This document shows, in pieces, positions 40,618 to 50,743 of a stretch of DNA of 52,592 nt; the stretch's first letter is position 1, and the number at the start of each line of letters is the position of its first letter. The stretch comes from Prochlorococcus sp. AG-355-J23. GTDB lineage: Bacteria; Cyanobacteriota; Cyanobacteriia; PCC-6307; Cyanobiaceae. The translations under genes and the position numbers were made by a program. The stretch lies in contig QCDR01000002.1 of assembly GCA_003278705.1 (NCBI GenBank), positions 1-52,592 of the forward strand. The letters run 5' to 3'. Under the pieces are notes generated by a model. The model was not told where the DNA came from and made no database searches. It was given only the letters and a program-made list of their open reading frames with translations.

Positions 40618-40833
40618 TTGATTAGAGACTTTGGAAACAAACTTGGTTTAGCCTGGTGGGCTAAAATTGAGACAGATCAACCTAGTACTACCTACTGGTT
40701 TGGCCCATTTATTACTAAACGTAGTTTAAAAGAAAATATGTCTTCTTTTATAAAAGATCTTTCTGATGAAGGGTCTAAAAATATTAAACATAGTTTAGTA
40801 CGTTGCAAAAAAGAAGAACCATTAACTTCTTGA
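40618..40833 (+). CDS. DUF1816 family protein
   Basis: This 71-residue cyanobacterial protein has the DUF1816 pattern: LAWWAKIETDQPSTTYWFGP, then FITKRSLKENMSSFIKDLSD, with the YxFGPF core. In other cyanobacteria the domain occurs beside CpcD-like phycobilisome linkers; Prochlorococcus lacks phycobilisomes, so a different role must apply. The start is TTG at 40618. Just upstream is a small hairpin (TGGTC-TAACA-GGCCA, 40594-40608) followed by A-rich sequence, which could be a leader structure. gatA begins 30 nt later. Confidence 0.75.
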   Translation: MIRDFGNKLGLAWWAKIETDQPSTTYWFGPFITKRSLKENMSSFIKDLSDEGSKNIKHSLVRCKKEEPLTS

Positions 40834-40863
40834 TAACTTTGACTTTAAGAAAAAAATTAAGAA

Positions 40864-42312
40864 ATGAATTTTAATTCTTTAAGAAAAGAAATTACAAGCA
40901 ATAATGTTTCTGTTAAGGAAATAGTTAATGATATCTTTGCCAAAATCGATAATAAAGATCCTGAAATTAATTCATATATTTGTACTACAAAAGATAATGC
41001 TATTGCGCAAGCAGAGAACATTGATAATTTAATTCAAAATAGAGAAAAACTGCCTCCTCTTGGGGGTATGCCAATAGCAATAAAGGATAATATTTGCACC
41101 AAAGGAGTTGCAACAACTTGTGCAAGTAAAATGCTCAAAAACTTTGTTGCGCCTTATGAATCCACCGCTTCGAGTAAATTATGGTCTTCAGGAGGGATTT
41201 GTTTAGGAAAAACAAATTTAGACGAATTTGCAATGGGTAGTTCAACGGAAACTTCTGTATTTGGGGTCACTTCAAATCCTTGGGATATTAATAGAGTGCC
41301 AGGAGGCAGTTCAGGCGGTAGTGCTGCTTCAGTTGCCGCTGGATTTTGTGCAGCCGCTATAGGTTCTGATACAGGTGGATCAATAAGACAACCAGCTTCT
41401 TTTTGTGGTGTTGTAGGTCTTAAACCTACTTATGGCAGAGTTAGCCGATGGGGACTTGTAGCATTTGCCAGCTCTCTTGATCAGATTGGCCCAATTACAA
41501 ATACTGTCTCTGATGCGGCCGAAATTCTTTATTCAATATCTGGTAAAGACCCCTTTGACTCAACATGTCTTGATAAGCCTGTACCAAATTATTTGACTGA
41601 CTTAAATAAATCTATAAAAGGTTTAAAAATTGGAATCATTAAAGAATGTTTTGATCACCCTGGGCTTAATTCAGAAGTTAAGGAATCTGTTCTTTCTGGA
41701 GTTTATAGATACCAAGCTTTAGGGGCTGAAATTATCGAAATTGAATGTCCTAGATTTAATGATGGAATTGCGACATATTATGTCATTGCACCCTCTGAAG
41801 CTTCCGCAAATTTAGCTAGGTATGATGGAGTTAAATATGGCTACAGATCGAATGAAGGTTCAAATCTTATAGATATGACTTCAAAAAGTAGAGCTGAAGG
41901 TTTTGGAGATGAGGTACAAAGAAGAATTTTGATAGGTACTTATGCTTTGTCTGCTGGATATAGTGATGCCTATTACAAGAAGGCTCAAAAAGTTAGGACA
42001 CTTATAAGAAAAGATTTTGATAATGCTTTTAAGAAAGTAGATGTTTTATTAACTCCAACTTGCCCAACCACGGCTTTTTTGAAGGGTGATTTTGTTAATG
42101 ATCCACTCTCAATGTATTTGTCTGATCTATTAACTGTTCCTGTCAATTTAGCAGGCCTCCCGGCAATCAGTATTCCTTGTGGTTTTGATACTAAAGGATT
42201 ACCTATTGGAATGCAATTAATAGGCAATGTATTAGAAGAAGATAGAATATTGAATGCCGCAAATATCTTTGAAATTGATGCTCAGGTAATTAAGAGCAGA
42301 CCTTTATTTTAA
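40864..42312 (+). CDS. gatA: Aspartyl/glutamyl-tRNA amidotransferase subunit A
   Basis: This amidase subunit of GatCAB converts Glu-tRNA(Gln) to Gln-tRNA(Gln), needed as most cyanobacteria lack GlnRS specific for tRNA(Gln). It has 482 residues. The amidase triad is visible: Lys in [15 protein letters not shown], the cis-Ser and flexible loop in [18 protein letters not shown], and the nucleophile Ser in [18 protein letters not shown]. The C-terminal region with [13 protein letters not shown] is standard. gatB and gatC are not in the window. Confidence 0.97.
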   Translation: MNFNSLRKEITSNNVSVKEIVNDIFAKIDNKDPEINSYICTTKDNAIAQAENIDNLIQNREKLPPLGGMPIAIKDNICTKGVATTCASKMLKNFVAPYESTASSKLWSSGGICLGKTNLDEFAMGSSTETSVFGVTSNPWDINRVPGGSSGGSAASVAAGFCAAAIGSDTGGSIRQPASFCGVVGLKPTYGRVSRWGLVAFASSLDQIGPITNTVSDAAEILYSISGKDPFDSTCLDKPVPNYLTDLNKSIKGLKIGIIKECFDHPGLNSEVKESVLSGVYRYQALGAEIIEIECPRFNDGIATYYVIAPSEASANLARYDGVKYGYRSNEGSNLIDMTSKSRAEGFGDEVQRRILIGTYALSAGYSDAYYKKAQKVRTLIRKDFDNAFKKVDVLLTPTCPTTAFLKGDFVNDPLSMYLSDLLTVPVNLAGLPAISIPCGFDTKGLPIGMQLIGNVLEEDRILNAANIFEIDAQVIKSRPLF

Positions 42313-42396
42313 ATTTGTATTAATAATTAATTTGTAATCACAAAGTATAGATCTTTTAGAAATTTTCTCTATCTTATATATATAAATAATTTGAAT

Positions 42397-45300
42397 ATGG
42401 CATTTGTTCCGCTTCATAATCATAGTGACTACAGCTTACTTGATGGTGCAAGTCAAATTTCAAAAATTGTAGATAGAGCTTGTGATCTTGGAATGGAATC
42501 GGTAGCCCTTACTGATCATGGAGTTATGTATGGTGTTCTTGATTTGGTCAAGAAGTGTAAAGCGAAAGGTATAAAACCAATTATTGGTAATGAAATGTAT
42601 GTGATAAATGGCTCTATTTATGATCCTCAACCAAAAAAGGAAAAAAGATATCATTTGGTAGTGTTAGCAAAAAATTATACTGGTTATAAGAATCTAGTGA
42701 AGTTGACAACAATTAGTCACCTAAATGGGATGAGAGGTCGAGGCATTTTTTCTAGACCATGTATTGATAAATCTCTTTTAAACAAATATAGTGAAGGTCT
42801 TATTGTTTCTACAGCTTGTCTTGGTGGAGAGATACCTCAGGCTATCTTAAAAGGTAGATTAGACGTGGCAGAGGATATAGCTCTTTGGTATAAAAAATTA
42901 TTTGCAGATGACTTTTATTTAGAAATACAAGATCACGGATCTATTGAGGATAGAATTGTTAACGTTGAATTAATTAAAATTGGGAAGAAGCATCAAATAA
43001 AAGTTATCGCAACCAATGATGCCCACTATTTATCAAGTATGGATGTTGAAGCACATGACGCTTTGCTTTGTGTATTAACAGGAAAACTAATAAGTGATGA
43101 AAAAAGATTGAGATATACCGGTACAGAATATATTAAAAGTGAAAATGAAATGCTTGAACTTTTTAAAGATCATATTGATGATGAATCAATTATTGAGGCA
43201 GTGAACAATACTGTAGAAATTTCTCAAAAAGTTGAAGTATTTGATTTGTTTGGTAATTATAGAATGCCAAAATTCCCTCTTAACGAAGATACAGATTCAT
43301 TTTCTTTCCTTACAAAATTATCTAATAAAGGCCTTTTAAAAAGACTTAAAAAAAATGATCTTACAGAAGTTGATGAGAACTATAAAAAAAGACTATCTTC
43401 TGAATTAAAAATTATTAAAGATATGGGCTTCCCAGATTATTTTTTGGTTGTTTGGGACTACATCAAATTTGCTAGAGATAACTCCATTCCTGTAGGGCCT
43501 GGTAGAGGTTCTGCAGCAGGCTCACTAGTAGCTTATGCTCTTCAAATTACAAATATAGATCCTGTTGAGCATGGATTGTTGTTTGAGAGATTTTTAAATC
43601 CAGCAAGAAAGTCAATGCCAGATATTGATACCGACTTTTGTATTGATAGGAGAAATGAAGTTATTGATTATGTTACTAATCGTTATGGAGAGGATAAAGT
43701 TGCGCAAATAATTACTTTCAATAAGATGACCTCTAAGGCAGTTTTAAAAGATGTTGCAAGGGTTCTAGATATCCCATATGGAGAGGCAGATAAATTGGCT
43801 AAATTAATACCGGTTGTAAGAGGAAAACCTCATAAATTAAATGAAATGATTGATAAGAATTCACCTAGCCAAGAGTTCCGAGACAAATATATTAACGATA
43901 ATAGGGTGAAAAAATGGGTAGATTTGGCTTTGAGAATTGAAGGAACTAATAAAACATATGGAGTTCATGCTGCTGGAGTTGTTATCGCATCAGATCCTCT
44001 TGACGAACTTGTACCTCTTCAAAGAAATAATGAAGGACAAATAATCACCCAATATTCCATGGACGATATCGAATCACTTGGATTATTGAAAATGGATTTC
44101 TTGGGTCTTAAGAATCTTACGATGATTGAAAAAACAGTTTCTCTTATTAATCAATCTACTGGAAGGAAAATAAACATTGATGAGTTACCACAAAATGATG
44201 GTAAAACCTTTGAGCTTATCGGGAGAGGAGATCTTGAAGGTATTTTTCAACTTGAATCTTCCGGCATGAAACAGGTCGTTAAGGATTTCAAACCTAACTC
44301 TCTAGAGGATATTTCGTCCATACTGGCTCTTTATAGACCAGGTCCTCTTGATGCAGGACTAATTCCTAAATTTATAAATCGAAAAAATGGGAATGAAAAG
44401 ATTGATTTCCCTCATCCTTTTATTAAGTCAATTCTCACTGAAACGTATGGAATTATGGTTTACCAAGAACAAATCATGAAAATTGCTCAAGACCTAGCAG
44501 GTTATTCTCTTGGTGATGCTGATTTACTTCGAAGAGCGATGGGGAAAAAGAAAGTTTCTGAAATGGTAAAGCATAGGAATATTTTTGTAGATGGTTCTAT
44601 GAATAAAGGCGTAAATGAAAAATTAGCAAATGATCTTTTTGATCAGATGGTTTTATTTGCTGAATATTGTTTTAACAAAAGTCACTCAACTGCTTATGGT
44701 GCTGTAACTTATCAAACTGCATTTTTAAAAGCCCATTTTCCTGTTGCATATATGGCAGCACTTTTAAGTGTAAATTCCGGTTCAAGCGATAAGATGCAAA
44801 GATATATTTCTAATTGTTATTCAATGGGAATAGAAGTTATTTCGCCGAGCATTAATTATTCTGGGGTTGATTTCACTATTAAGAACAATCAGATTTTATT
44901 CGGGTTATCTGCAATTAAGAATTTAGGGGATTCTGCAATAAGAAATATAATTGAAAACCGAAAAAGTTTTGGAACCTTTAAGTCATTATCTGATTTGTGT
45001 GACCGTTTGCCTTCTAATATTCTTAACAAAAGAAGTCTTGAATCTCTTATTCATTGTGGAGCACTAGACGAGTTTTCAAGTGATAATAATAGAGCTCAGT
45101 TATTGTCAGATCTTGAGCATATTATGGAGTGGGCCTCTTCAAGAAATCGAGATAGATTATCAGGCCAAGGGAATCTATTTGACTCTAAAGAAGAATTTAC
45201 TAATGTTGCCTTTTCAGACTCACAATTAGCTAAGGTTGATGATTATTCACTTATTGAGAAGTTAAAGTTAGAAAAGCAGTTATTAGGCTTTTATTTATCT

Positions 45301-45894
45301 GATCATCCTCTAAAGCATTTAACTAAGCCAGCAAAACTTGTATCGCCTATAAGCATTTCTCAGTTAGAAGAAACAAAAGATAGGACCAAAGTCTCTTTAG
45401 TCGGAATGATTCCTGATTTGAAGCAAATTACAACGAGAAAAGGAGATAGGATGGCTATAGTTCAGTTAGAAGATCTTTCTGGATGTTGCGAAGCAATAGT
45501 TTTTCCAAAAACCTATGTAAGATTATCAGAATTTCTTTTGACTGATACTAGATTGTTGGTGTGGGGAACAATAGATAAAAAAAGTGATAAGACTCAATTA
45601 ATAATTGATGATTGTAGAGAAATAGATAACCTTAAATTACTTATCATTAATCTTGATAGTTCTCAAGCATCAGATGTAAGAGTACAAAATACCTTGAGAA
45701 ACTGTTTAACTAAATTTAAACCAGATAAAGATAGATGTGGAATCAAGATTCCTGTTTTAGCTGCAGTAAGAAATAAAAATAGTGTTACCTACGTTAAATT
45801 TGGAGAACAATTCTGTGTTGGAGATATTCAAGGCGTATGCAAATTATTAGAAGATAAATCATTCCAAGTAAATTTGAAATCCTTAGTTTCCTAG
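42397..45894 (+). CDS. dnaE: DNA polymerase III alpha subunit
   Basis: This is the replicative polymerase, with 1,165 residues from the ATG at 42397 (a TTG two codons upstream is ignored). The order is a PHP domain (FVPLHNHSDYSLLDGASQIS), the palm with PVGPGRGSAAGSLVAYALQI and MPDIDTDFCIDRRNEVIDYV, fingers (HAAGVVIASDPLDELVPLQ), the helix-hairpin-helix region, and an OB fold (VSLVGMIPDLKQI). Some freshwater cyanobacteria split dnaE by a split intein; here it is continuous and intein-free. Its stop is 1 nt from the convergent PAM68-like gene. Confidence 0.97.
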   Translation: MAFVPLHNHSDYSLLDGASQISKIVDRACDLGMESVALTDHGVMYGVLDLVKKCKAKGIKPIIGNEMYVINGSIYDPQPKKEKRYHLVVLAKNYTGYKNLVKLTTISHLNGMRGRGIFSRPCIDKSLLNKYSEGLIVSTACLGGEIPQAILKGRLDVAEDIALWYKKLFADDFYLEIQDHGSIEDRIVNVELIKIGKKHQIKVIATNDAHYLSSMDVEAHDALLCVLTGKLISDEKRLRYTGTEYIKSENEMLELFKDHIDDESIIEAVNNTVEISQKVEVFDLFGNYRMPKFPLNEDTDSFSFLTKLSNKGLLKRLKKNDLTEVDENYKKRLSSELKIIKDMGFPDYFLVVWDYIKFARDNSIPVGPGRGSAAGSLVAYALQITNIDPVEHGLLFERFLNPARKSMPDIDTDFCIDRRNEVIDYVTNRYGEDKVAQIITFNKMTSKAVLKDVARVLDIPYGEADKLAKLIPVVRGKPHKLNEMIDKNSPSQEFRDKYINDNRVKKWVDLALRIEGTNKTYGVHAAGVVIASDPLDELVPLQRNNEGQIITQYSMDDIESLGLLKMDFLGLKNLTMIEKTVSLINQSTGRKINIDELPQNDGKTFELIGRGDLEGIFQLESSGMKQVVKDFKPNSLEDISSILALYRPGPLDAGLIPKFINRKNGNEKIDFPHPFIKSILTETYGIMVYQEQIMKIAQDLAGYSLGDADLLRRAMGKKKVSEMVKHRNIFVDGSMNKGVNEKLANDLFDQMVLFAEYCFNKSHSTAYGAVTYQTAFLKAHFPVAYMAALLSVNSGSSDKMQRYISNCYSMGIEVISPSINYSGVDFTIKNNQILFGLSAIKNLGDSAIRNIIENRKSFGTFKSLSDLCDRLPSNILNKRSLESLIHCGALDEFSSDNNRAQLLSDLEHIMEWASSRNRDRLSGQGNLFDSKEEFTNVAFSDSQLAKVDDYSLIEKLKLEKQLLGFYLSDHPLKHLTKPAKLVSPISISQLEETKDRTKVSLVGMIPDLKQITTRKGDRMAIVQLEDLSGCCEAIVFPKTYVRLSEFLLTDTRLLVWGTIDKKSDKTQLIIDDCREIDNLKLLIINLDSSQASDVRVQNTLRNCLTKFKPDKDRCGIKIPVLAAVRNKNSVTYVKFGEQFCVGDIQGVCKLLEDKSFQVNLKSLVS

Positions 45895-45895
45895 A

Positions 45896-46345
45896 TTAAC
45901 TTTTATCCTCAAAATTTTGAGTAGCAGGTTTAAAGGCAGCTTTTGCGCGTTGTATATTCATTGGAATATTTTCAATACCAAAAAAAGAACCAGGATCCCT
46001 ATCCCAACTAGCTGATAAAATTCCAAAACTTAATCCTGCTAGGCCTAACAAGAAAAACAATGCTGAAATTGCAATTGTTGAGGAAGGAGGTATTTCGGCA
46101 ATATTTCTTGTAACGATAATGTAGCTAACAACAAAAACAGACATTCCTAATATTGTCGGTATTCCAGCTGTAAAAAATATTCTCCTTGCCATTCTATCTG
46201 CTACATATTTAGGTATGCCACTTGCGGATCGTTTTGGGGTGGGTAAAGGGTTAGATGTTTTTTCTAAATTCGCGAAAGCAGTTGTTTCAGAATAATTTTT
46301 TTTCTTTTTATTTTGTATCTTTTTTTTAGATTGTTTTTTTTTCAT
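45896..46345 (-). CDS. PAM68-like photosystem II assembly protein
   Basis: This membrane protein of 149 residues resembles PAM68 (DUF3464), which assists early photosystem II assembly in plants and cyanobacteria. A Lys-rich disordered head (MKKKQSKKKIQNKKKKN) is followed by RSASGIPKYVADRMARRIFF, then two membrane helices (TAGIPTILGMSVFVVSYII and ISALFFLLGLAGLSFGILSA), and the conserved end SWDRDPGSFFGIENIPMNI. The head and tail would face the stroma/cytoplasm. It follows rpsO on the same strand after 9 nt, so translation with a ribosomal protein gene is likely. Confidence 0.88.
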   Translation of the reverse strand: MKKKQSKKKIQNKKKKNYSETTAFANLEKTSNPLPTPKRSASGIPKYVADRMARRIFFTAGIPTILGMSVFVVSYIIVTRNIAEIPPSSTIAISALFFLLGLAGLSFGILSASWDRDPGSFFGIENIPMNIQRAKAAFKPATQNFEDKS

Positions 46346-46354
46346 TAATTGAGA

Positions 46355-46624
46355 TCATCCTCTGATTCCAATTTTCTTTACTATTTCATGATATCTCTGC
46401 ATGTTTCTATCTTTTATATAAGATAGTAATCTTTTCCTTTTCCCAATCATTTTTAATAATCCTTGTCTTGAAGCGAAATCATGAATGTTTCCTTGGAGGT
46501 GGTCACTTAATTTAGATATTCTTTTAGAAAGCATTGCTACCTGAACTTCAGCTGAACCTGTATCAGTAGGATGTACTTGATGTGTTTCAATAAGCTTCTG
46601 TTTTTCAGCTGTATCTAATGACAT
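46355..46624 (-). CDS. rpsO: 30S ribosomal protein S15
   Basis: This primary 16S rRNA-binding protein of the 30S platform has 89 residues. The full family signature is present: [60 protein letters not shown] and [20 protein letters not shown]. It lies between ruvA (34 nt upstream) and the PAM68-like gene, in a conserved-looking cluster of core genes. Autoregulatory leader structure, known in E. coli rpsO, was not evident in the short gap. Confidence 0.97.
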   Translation of the reverse strand: MSLDTAEKQKLIETHQVHPTDTGSAEVQVAMLSKRISKLSDHLQGNIHDFASRQGLLKMIGKRKRLLSYIKDRNMQRYHEIVKKIGIRG

Positions 46625-46658
46625 AAAATTTTTCTCTTTTTTCTATGATACTACGTCA

Positions 46659-47333
46659 TCAAGCTAAATTACTACTATCTTTATCTAGATAATTCATAGC
46701 TAATTTCAATATATTTTCAAATGATAAATTATTTTCTTTTTTAGCAATGAGATCTACCTCTTTCATAATAATTGGCAAAATAGTCTTTATTTCTTTGTTT
46801 TTGTAATTTAATGACTGAAGGGTTAACTGAAGGTCTTCCATTATTTTATTAATTTCATAATCCTTAATCACTAATTCATCTTTGCTTTTTTCTTCAGCAA
46901 AAAGTATTTCACTTTTGAATTTATTTTTAAACTCTAAAATTAATCGGTCACTCATCTTTTGACCTATTCCAGGTACGGAACAAATTAATTTTTTGTTTTG
47001 TGTTTTTATTGCATTGATTAATTCATTAATAGAAAATTTGTTTAATATCCCCATGCTAATTTGAGATCCAACACCTCTAATACTTAAAATTTCAATAAAG
47101 AAATTCTTTTGTTCTTTTGATTTAAAGCCAAATAATAAATCTGAATCTTCTTTCTTAATTTGTTTTATCCAAAGAGTTATGTTTTTATTTGATACCTGAT
47201 TTGTTTTTAATTTGAGAAAAAAGGATTCTAATATTTGTATTTCGTATCCTAATCCTTGACAATTTATTAGAACAAAAAACTTTTGATTAGATTGCCAAAA
47301 ATCAACTAGGTCTCCACTAATCCAACTAATCAA
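46659..47333 (-). CDS. ruvA: Holliday junction helicase subunit RuvA
   Basis: This tetramer binds four-way junctions and loads RuvB. It has 224 residues. Domain I (OB fold) starts MISWISGDLVDFWQSNQKFF, slightly unlike the consensus; domain II has the two helix-hairpin-helix motifs, SIRGVGSQISMGILNKFSIN and VPGIGQKMSDRLILEF. Domain III (RuvB contact) is near the C terminus (LQLTLQSLNYKNKEIKTILP). It is longer than E. coli RuvA by an Asn/Lys-rich linker. It begins directly after the stop of the 117-aa secreted gene. Confidence 0.93.
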   Translation of the reverse strand: MISWISGDLVDFWQSNQKFFVLINCQGLGYEIQILESFFLKLKTNQVSNKNITLWIKQIKKEDSDLLFGFKSKEQKNFFIEILSIRGVGSQISMGILNKFSINELINAIKTQNKKLICSVPGIGQKMSDRLILEFKNKFKSEILFAEEKSKDELVIKDYEINKIMEDLQLTLQSLNYKNKEIKTILPIIMKEVDLIAKKENNLSFENILKLAMNYLDKDSSNLA

Positions 47334-47687
47334 TTAACCACCATCCACTTGACAGCCAATTAATGCCCCTGCAGTTCCTCCTGCTGGTACGGCCCAAAAT
47401 CTGTCTTTTCCTCTAGTGGATGAAAGAGCTAGTCCGGCCCCAAGAAGACCTCCGATAACAGAACCTTCACTGCAATCATTATCATCAACTTTTTGTGCTT
47501 GCTCACCTCCACAAGGGATTTCTATATCAACTACATAATTTTTTACGTAGCCTGGACTTGATTGTGTTCCAGGAATATATTCTTCTCTGTATTCCTTTCT
47601 AGTGCATGTGGCAGCTTTTGGGGTTGATGCTTTTGCTTGGAGGAAAGGAGAAAGAAAAAATATTGCAAACAAAAGAAATTTCATCAC
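47334..47687 (-). CDS. Secreted Gly-rich hypothetical protein (117 aa)
   Basis: The product is not recognised by name. A signal peptide (MMKFLLFAIFFLSPFLQAKA) leads to a mature domain with four Cys (TCTRKEY, IPCGG, DNDCSEG, IGCQVDGG), probably two disulfides. A Gly-rich section SVIGGLLGAGLALSSTRGKD and AVPAGGTAGALIGCQVDGG resembles the glycine-zipper segments of outer-membrane or envelope proteins (2TM-like pattern). It should be periplasmic or envelope-associated. It immediately precedes ruvA with no intergenic space, and follows the DMT exporter gene on the same strand after 21 nt. Confidence 0.75.
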   Translation of the reverse strand: MMKFLLFAIFFLSPFLQAKASTPKAATCTRKEYREEYIPGTQSSPGYVKNYVVDIEIPCGGEQAQKVDDNDCSEGSVIGGLLGAGLALSSTRGKDRFWAVPAGGTAGALIGCQVDGG

Positions 47688-47708
47688 TAAACAAGTATTT
47701 TTTTTATT

Positions 47709-48599
47709 TTATATCCTTTTATGTATTTTGGTTGTAGAAATAATAGTTCCTAATAAAACAAGTAGAGCGCCTAAAAGGAAATTTATGTTTATGATTTCAC
47801 TAAAAAACAAAACTCCCCAAATAGATCCGAATAAAACTTGTAAATAGTTTATTGTTGAAGCTTCAGAAGCAGGTAAATTTTTTAATCCTATAGTTAAAAA
47901 AGTCTGACCTAATTGTGTAAATAATCCAATCCCAATTATCCAAACCAAATCATTCCAACTTGGCGTTACCCAGTTGATTAATACAACTGGTAATAAAGTT
48001 ATAAAAGAAACAAGTGGGAAATATTCAATTATTACATAAACATCTTCAGTAAATGAAAGTTTCTTCACTGTAACGTATGCTAATGCAGTGCAGATTGCCC
48101 CAAGAAATGCTATAGAAATAGAAACTTTTTCAATTTCAACGTTTATATTCGATAATTGGTTTGGATTTAATATTACTAATATTCCAATCCAGCCAATAAT
48201 TAAAGCAAAAATTATATTCCTAGTTATTTTTTCGTTAATAAATATGCCAGCAAATATAGATATGAAGATAGGATATGTGTACTGAATTACAGTAGATATA
48301 CTAAGAGGCATATTTCTAATCGCATAAAAAATACAAACTAAAGCTAATGTTCCTAAAATACCTCTTAGGATAAGTAATGGTCTATTTTTGCCCCAAGGAT
48401 TTATATTTTTTAGATTAATTATTAATAATGTAATTATTAAACTTAACAATGATCTGAATAAAACTAATTCATAAATAGGTATCCTTTTATCAATATTTTT
48501 TACGCACAAAGTCATCAAACTAAAGAAGAATGAGGCAAATACCAAATTAAACTTATTCAATGAATTAAATTTTTTTTCTAATTCTGAGATATTTATCAT
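47709..48599 (-). CDS. DMT-superfamily (EamA) transporter
   Basis: This inner-membrane transporter of the drug/metabolite family has 296 residues and ten predicted helices in two EamA repeats (first, residues 13-140; second, 155-290). Motifs include FRSLLSLIITLLIINLKNIN and RGILGTLALVCIFYAIRNMP in repeat 1, and SEASTINYLQVLFGSIWGVL in repeat 2. The substrate cannot be inferred; members export amino acids, nucleobases or metabolites. The ATG at 48599 is natural. It is divergent from dnaG and heads the run of DMT, secreted protein, ruvA, rpsO and PAM68-like genes. Confidence 0.88.
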   Translation of the reverse strand: MINISELEKKFNSLNKFNLVFASFFFSLMTLCVKNIDKRIPIYELVLFRSLLSLIITLLIINLKNINPWGKNRPLLILRGILGTLALVCIFYAIRNMPLSISTVIQYTYPIFISIFAGIFINEKITRNIIFALIIGWIGILVILNPNQLSNINVEIEKVSISIAFLGAICTALAYVTVKKLSFTEDVYVIIEYFPLVSFITLLPVVLINWVTPSWNDLVWIIGIGLFTQLGQTFLTIGLKNLPASEASTINYLQVLFGSIWGVLFFSEIININFLLGALLVLLGTIISTTKIHKRI

Positions 48600-48693
48600 T
48601 TAAAAAATAGTTTTATTGTGAAATTAAGTAGATTCTTACTTGATTTTGACCTATAACAAATAAATCATTATTCATTTTTTGATTAAAATCTCA

Positions 48694-50727
48694 ATGGTTC
48701 ATTCTATACACCCAAGAACTATTCAAGAGGTTAAGGAAAAGGCAGATATTGTAGATGTTATCTCTGAACATATTGTTCTTAAGAAGAAAGGCAAGGAATT
48801 TGTTGGGATTTGCCCTTTTCATGATGATACCAAGCCATCTATGACAGTATCACCAAGTAAACAATTCTACTATTGTTTTTCTTGTGGTGCTGGTGGTAAC
48901 TCTATTAAATTTTTAATGGAATTTACGCGTGCAAATTTTTCTGATGTTGTTCTTTCTCTTGCTAAGAAGAATAATATTAATGTTGAAAATCTTGAGGGTC
49001 CCCAAGTAGAGGCTTATAAAAAACAACATTCTAGAAAAGAAGAGCTTTATAAAATATTAAGAGTCACTAAAAATTGGTTTAAGTCTCAATTGAATAATTC
49101 TCTAGGTTTTGAAGCTCGGAAATATTTAACATCTAAGAGAAACTTGAGTAATAAAATTATTGATGACTTTGAATTAGGTTTTGCACCAAATTCATGGAAT
49201 GATTTATTTAACTATCTATCCAAGGTAGAAAAATTTCCTATAAAACTAATACTTGCTTCGGGCCTTGTAATTTCTAAAGATAATTCTGACAAGATATATG
49301 ATCGTTTTAGAAATAGATTAATCGTTCCAATACATGATATGCAGGGACGAGTAGTTGCCTTTGGGGGAAGGTCTCTTGATGGACAGGAACCTAAATATCT
49401 CAATTCTCCTGAATCAGAGATATTTGAAAAAGGGAAAATGTTGTTTGCATTTGAAAAAGCATCTAGCAATATAAGAAAAAGAGATAAAGCTATCATTGTT
49501 GAAGGATACTTTGATGTGATTTCTCTTCATTCAAAAGGTATTTCTAATTCTGTAGCTTCCCTTGGTACAGCATTAAATAAGTATCAAATCTCTCAATTAT
49601 GTAGATGTACAGATAATAAAAATATAGTTTTGAATTTTGATTCTGATAATGCAGGAATATTAGCTACAAAAAGAGTAATAAAAGAAGTAGAAAGCTTATC
49701 TCTTCATGATCAAATTAATCTTAAGATACTTCAACTTAATGATTTTAAAGATCCTGACGAATTTTTAAATAACCATACCCCTGAAGATTATTTTAATTTA
49801 ATTGATAATTCGTCCTTTTGGATTGATTGGGAGATTGATCAAATCTTTAAAGATAAAGATTTAACTAAGTCTGAAAATTTTCAGAGTGTTATTTCTTCAT
49901 TGGTTAAATTGTTGAGCAAATTACCTCAATCTTCTACAAGAACTCATTACCTACAAAAAGTTTCCGAACGATTGAGTAAGGGACAAGCAAGGTTAGCGAT
50001 ACAGTTTGAACAAGATTTACGAAATCAAGTTAAGGGATTTCGTTGGCATGGTAGATCAAAAAAATTTGAACAACCAAATGAAATTTCTCGTCGTGAGAAA
50101 AATGAATCGGAAATAATTTTTTATTATCTCCATTGTCCTGATCTTCGTCTTTTTATTCGCGATGAATTTCTTAAAAGAGAGATTAATGGTTTTAATACTA
50201 AATATATTCAAAATTTATGGGAAATTATTTCAAAAATTGAACAAAATAATTTTGGTTTAAATTATTTAAATGAATTAAAACAATCGAATAGTCAAATTCT
50301 TCAAAAAGATTTTTCTGCTATTAACCTGATTTCACTTCTTCCTGATTTCTTAGCTATTAATAATCCTGATTCATCAAATAAAATTAATAGTTTTGTTAAC
50401 CCAAATGAATTGTTTTTAACATTGCTGAGTAATCCTAAAGATAATTTACTTGGAACATTATCACTTCTTGAGAAATATAATTCTTTAAAAAGATGTAGAC
50501 ACTTGATCGAATCTTGGGGATCTCAAAGATTAAAAACTTTAGAAAATTGTATATCTATCTTGATTGATAATCCTTCTTCAGGTTTATCAGACACTAATAA
50601 AGAGATCGATGATCTTTTTAAGGATTTAAACTCAGATGCTATTAAATTTCAGGAATTATATTACTCAGAAAGACAACATATGAATTTTTTAGATAAACAG
50701 CGCTGTGGCAATTTTATTGCTAGTTGA
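48694..50727 (+). CDS. dnaG: DNA primase
   Basis: This RNA primer synthase has 677 residues from the ATG at 48694 (MVHSIHPRTIQEVKEKADIV); a TTG at 48679 is rejected. The order is a CHC2 zinc finger (C-P-F-H in GICPFHDDTKPSM, then C-F-S-C), the RNA-polymerase core with PIHDMQGRVVAFGGRSLDGQ, a Toprim motif (AIIVEGYFDVISLHS and NFDSDNAG), and the C-terminal helical DnaB-binding region, which is long and Asn/Ser-rich. It is divergent from the DMT gene by 94 nt. No rpoD or rpsU is next to it, unlike in E. coli. Confidence 0.96.
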   Translation: MVHSIHPRTIQEVKEKADIVDVISEHIVLKKKGKEFVGICPFHDDTKPSMTVSPSKQFYYCFSCGAGGNSIKFLMEFTRANFSDVVLSLAKKNNINVENLEGPQVEAYKKQHSRKEELYKILRVTKNWFKSQLNNSLGFEARKYLTSKRNLSNKIIDDFELGFAPNSWNDLFNYLSKVEKFPIKLILASGLVISKDNSDKIYDRFRNRLIVPIHDMQGRVVAFGGRSLDGQEPKYLNSPESEIFEKGKMLFAFEKASSNIRKRDKAIIVEGYFDVISLHSKGISNSVASLGTALNKYQISQLCRCTDNKNIVLNFDSDNAGILATKRVIKEVESLSLHDQINLKILQLNDFKDPDEFLNNHTPEDYFNLIDNSSFWIDWEIDQIFKDKDLTKSENFQSVISSLVKLLSKLPQSSTRTHYLQKVSERLSKGQARLAIQFEQDLRNQVKGFRWHGRSKKFEQPNEISRREKNESEIIFYYLHCPDLRLFIRDEFLKREINGFNTKYIQNLWEIISKIEQNNFGLNYLNELKQSNSQILQKDFSAINLISLLPDFLAINNPDSSNKINSFVNPNELFLTLLSNPKDNLLGTLSLLEKYNSLKRCRHLIESWGSQRLKTLENCISILIDNPSSGLSDTNKEIDDLFKDLNSDAIKFQELYYSERQHMNFLDKQRCGNFIAS

Positions 50728-50743
50728 CATATTTTATTTGAAT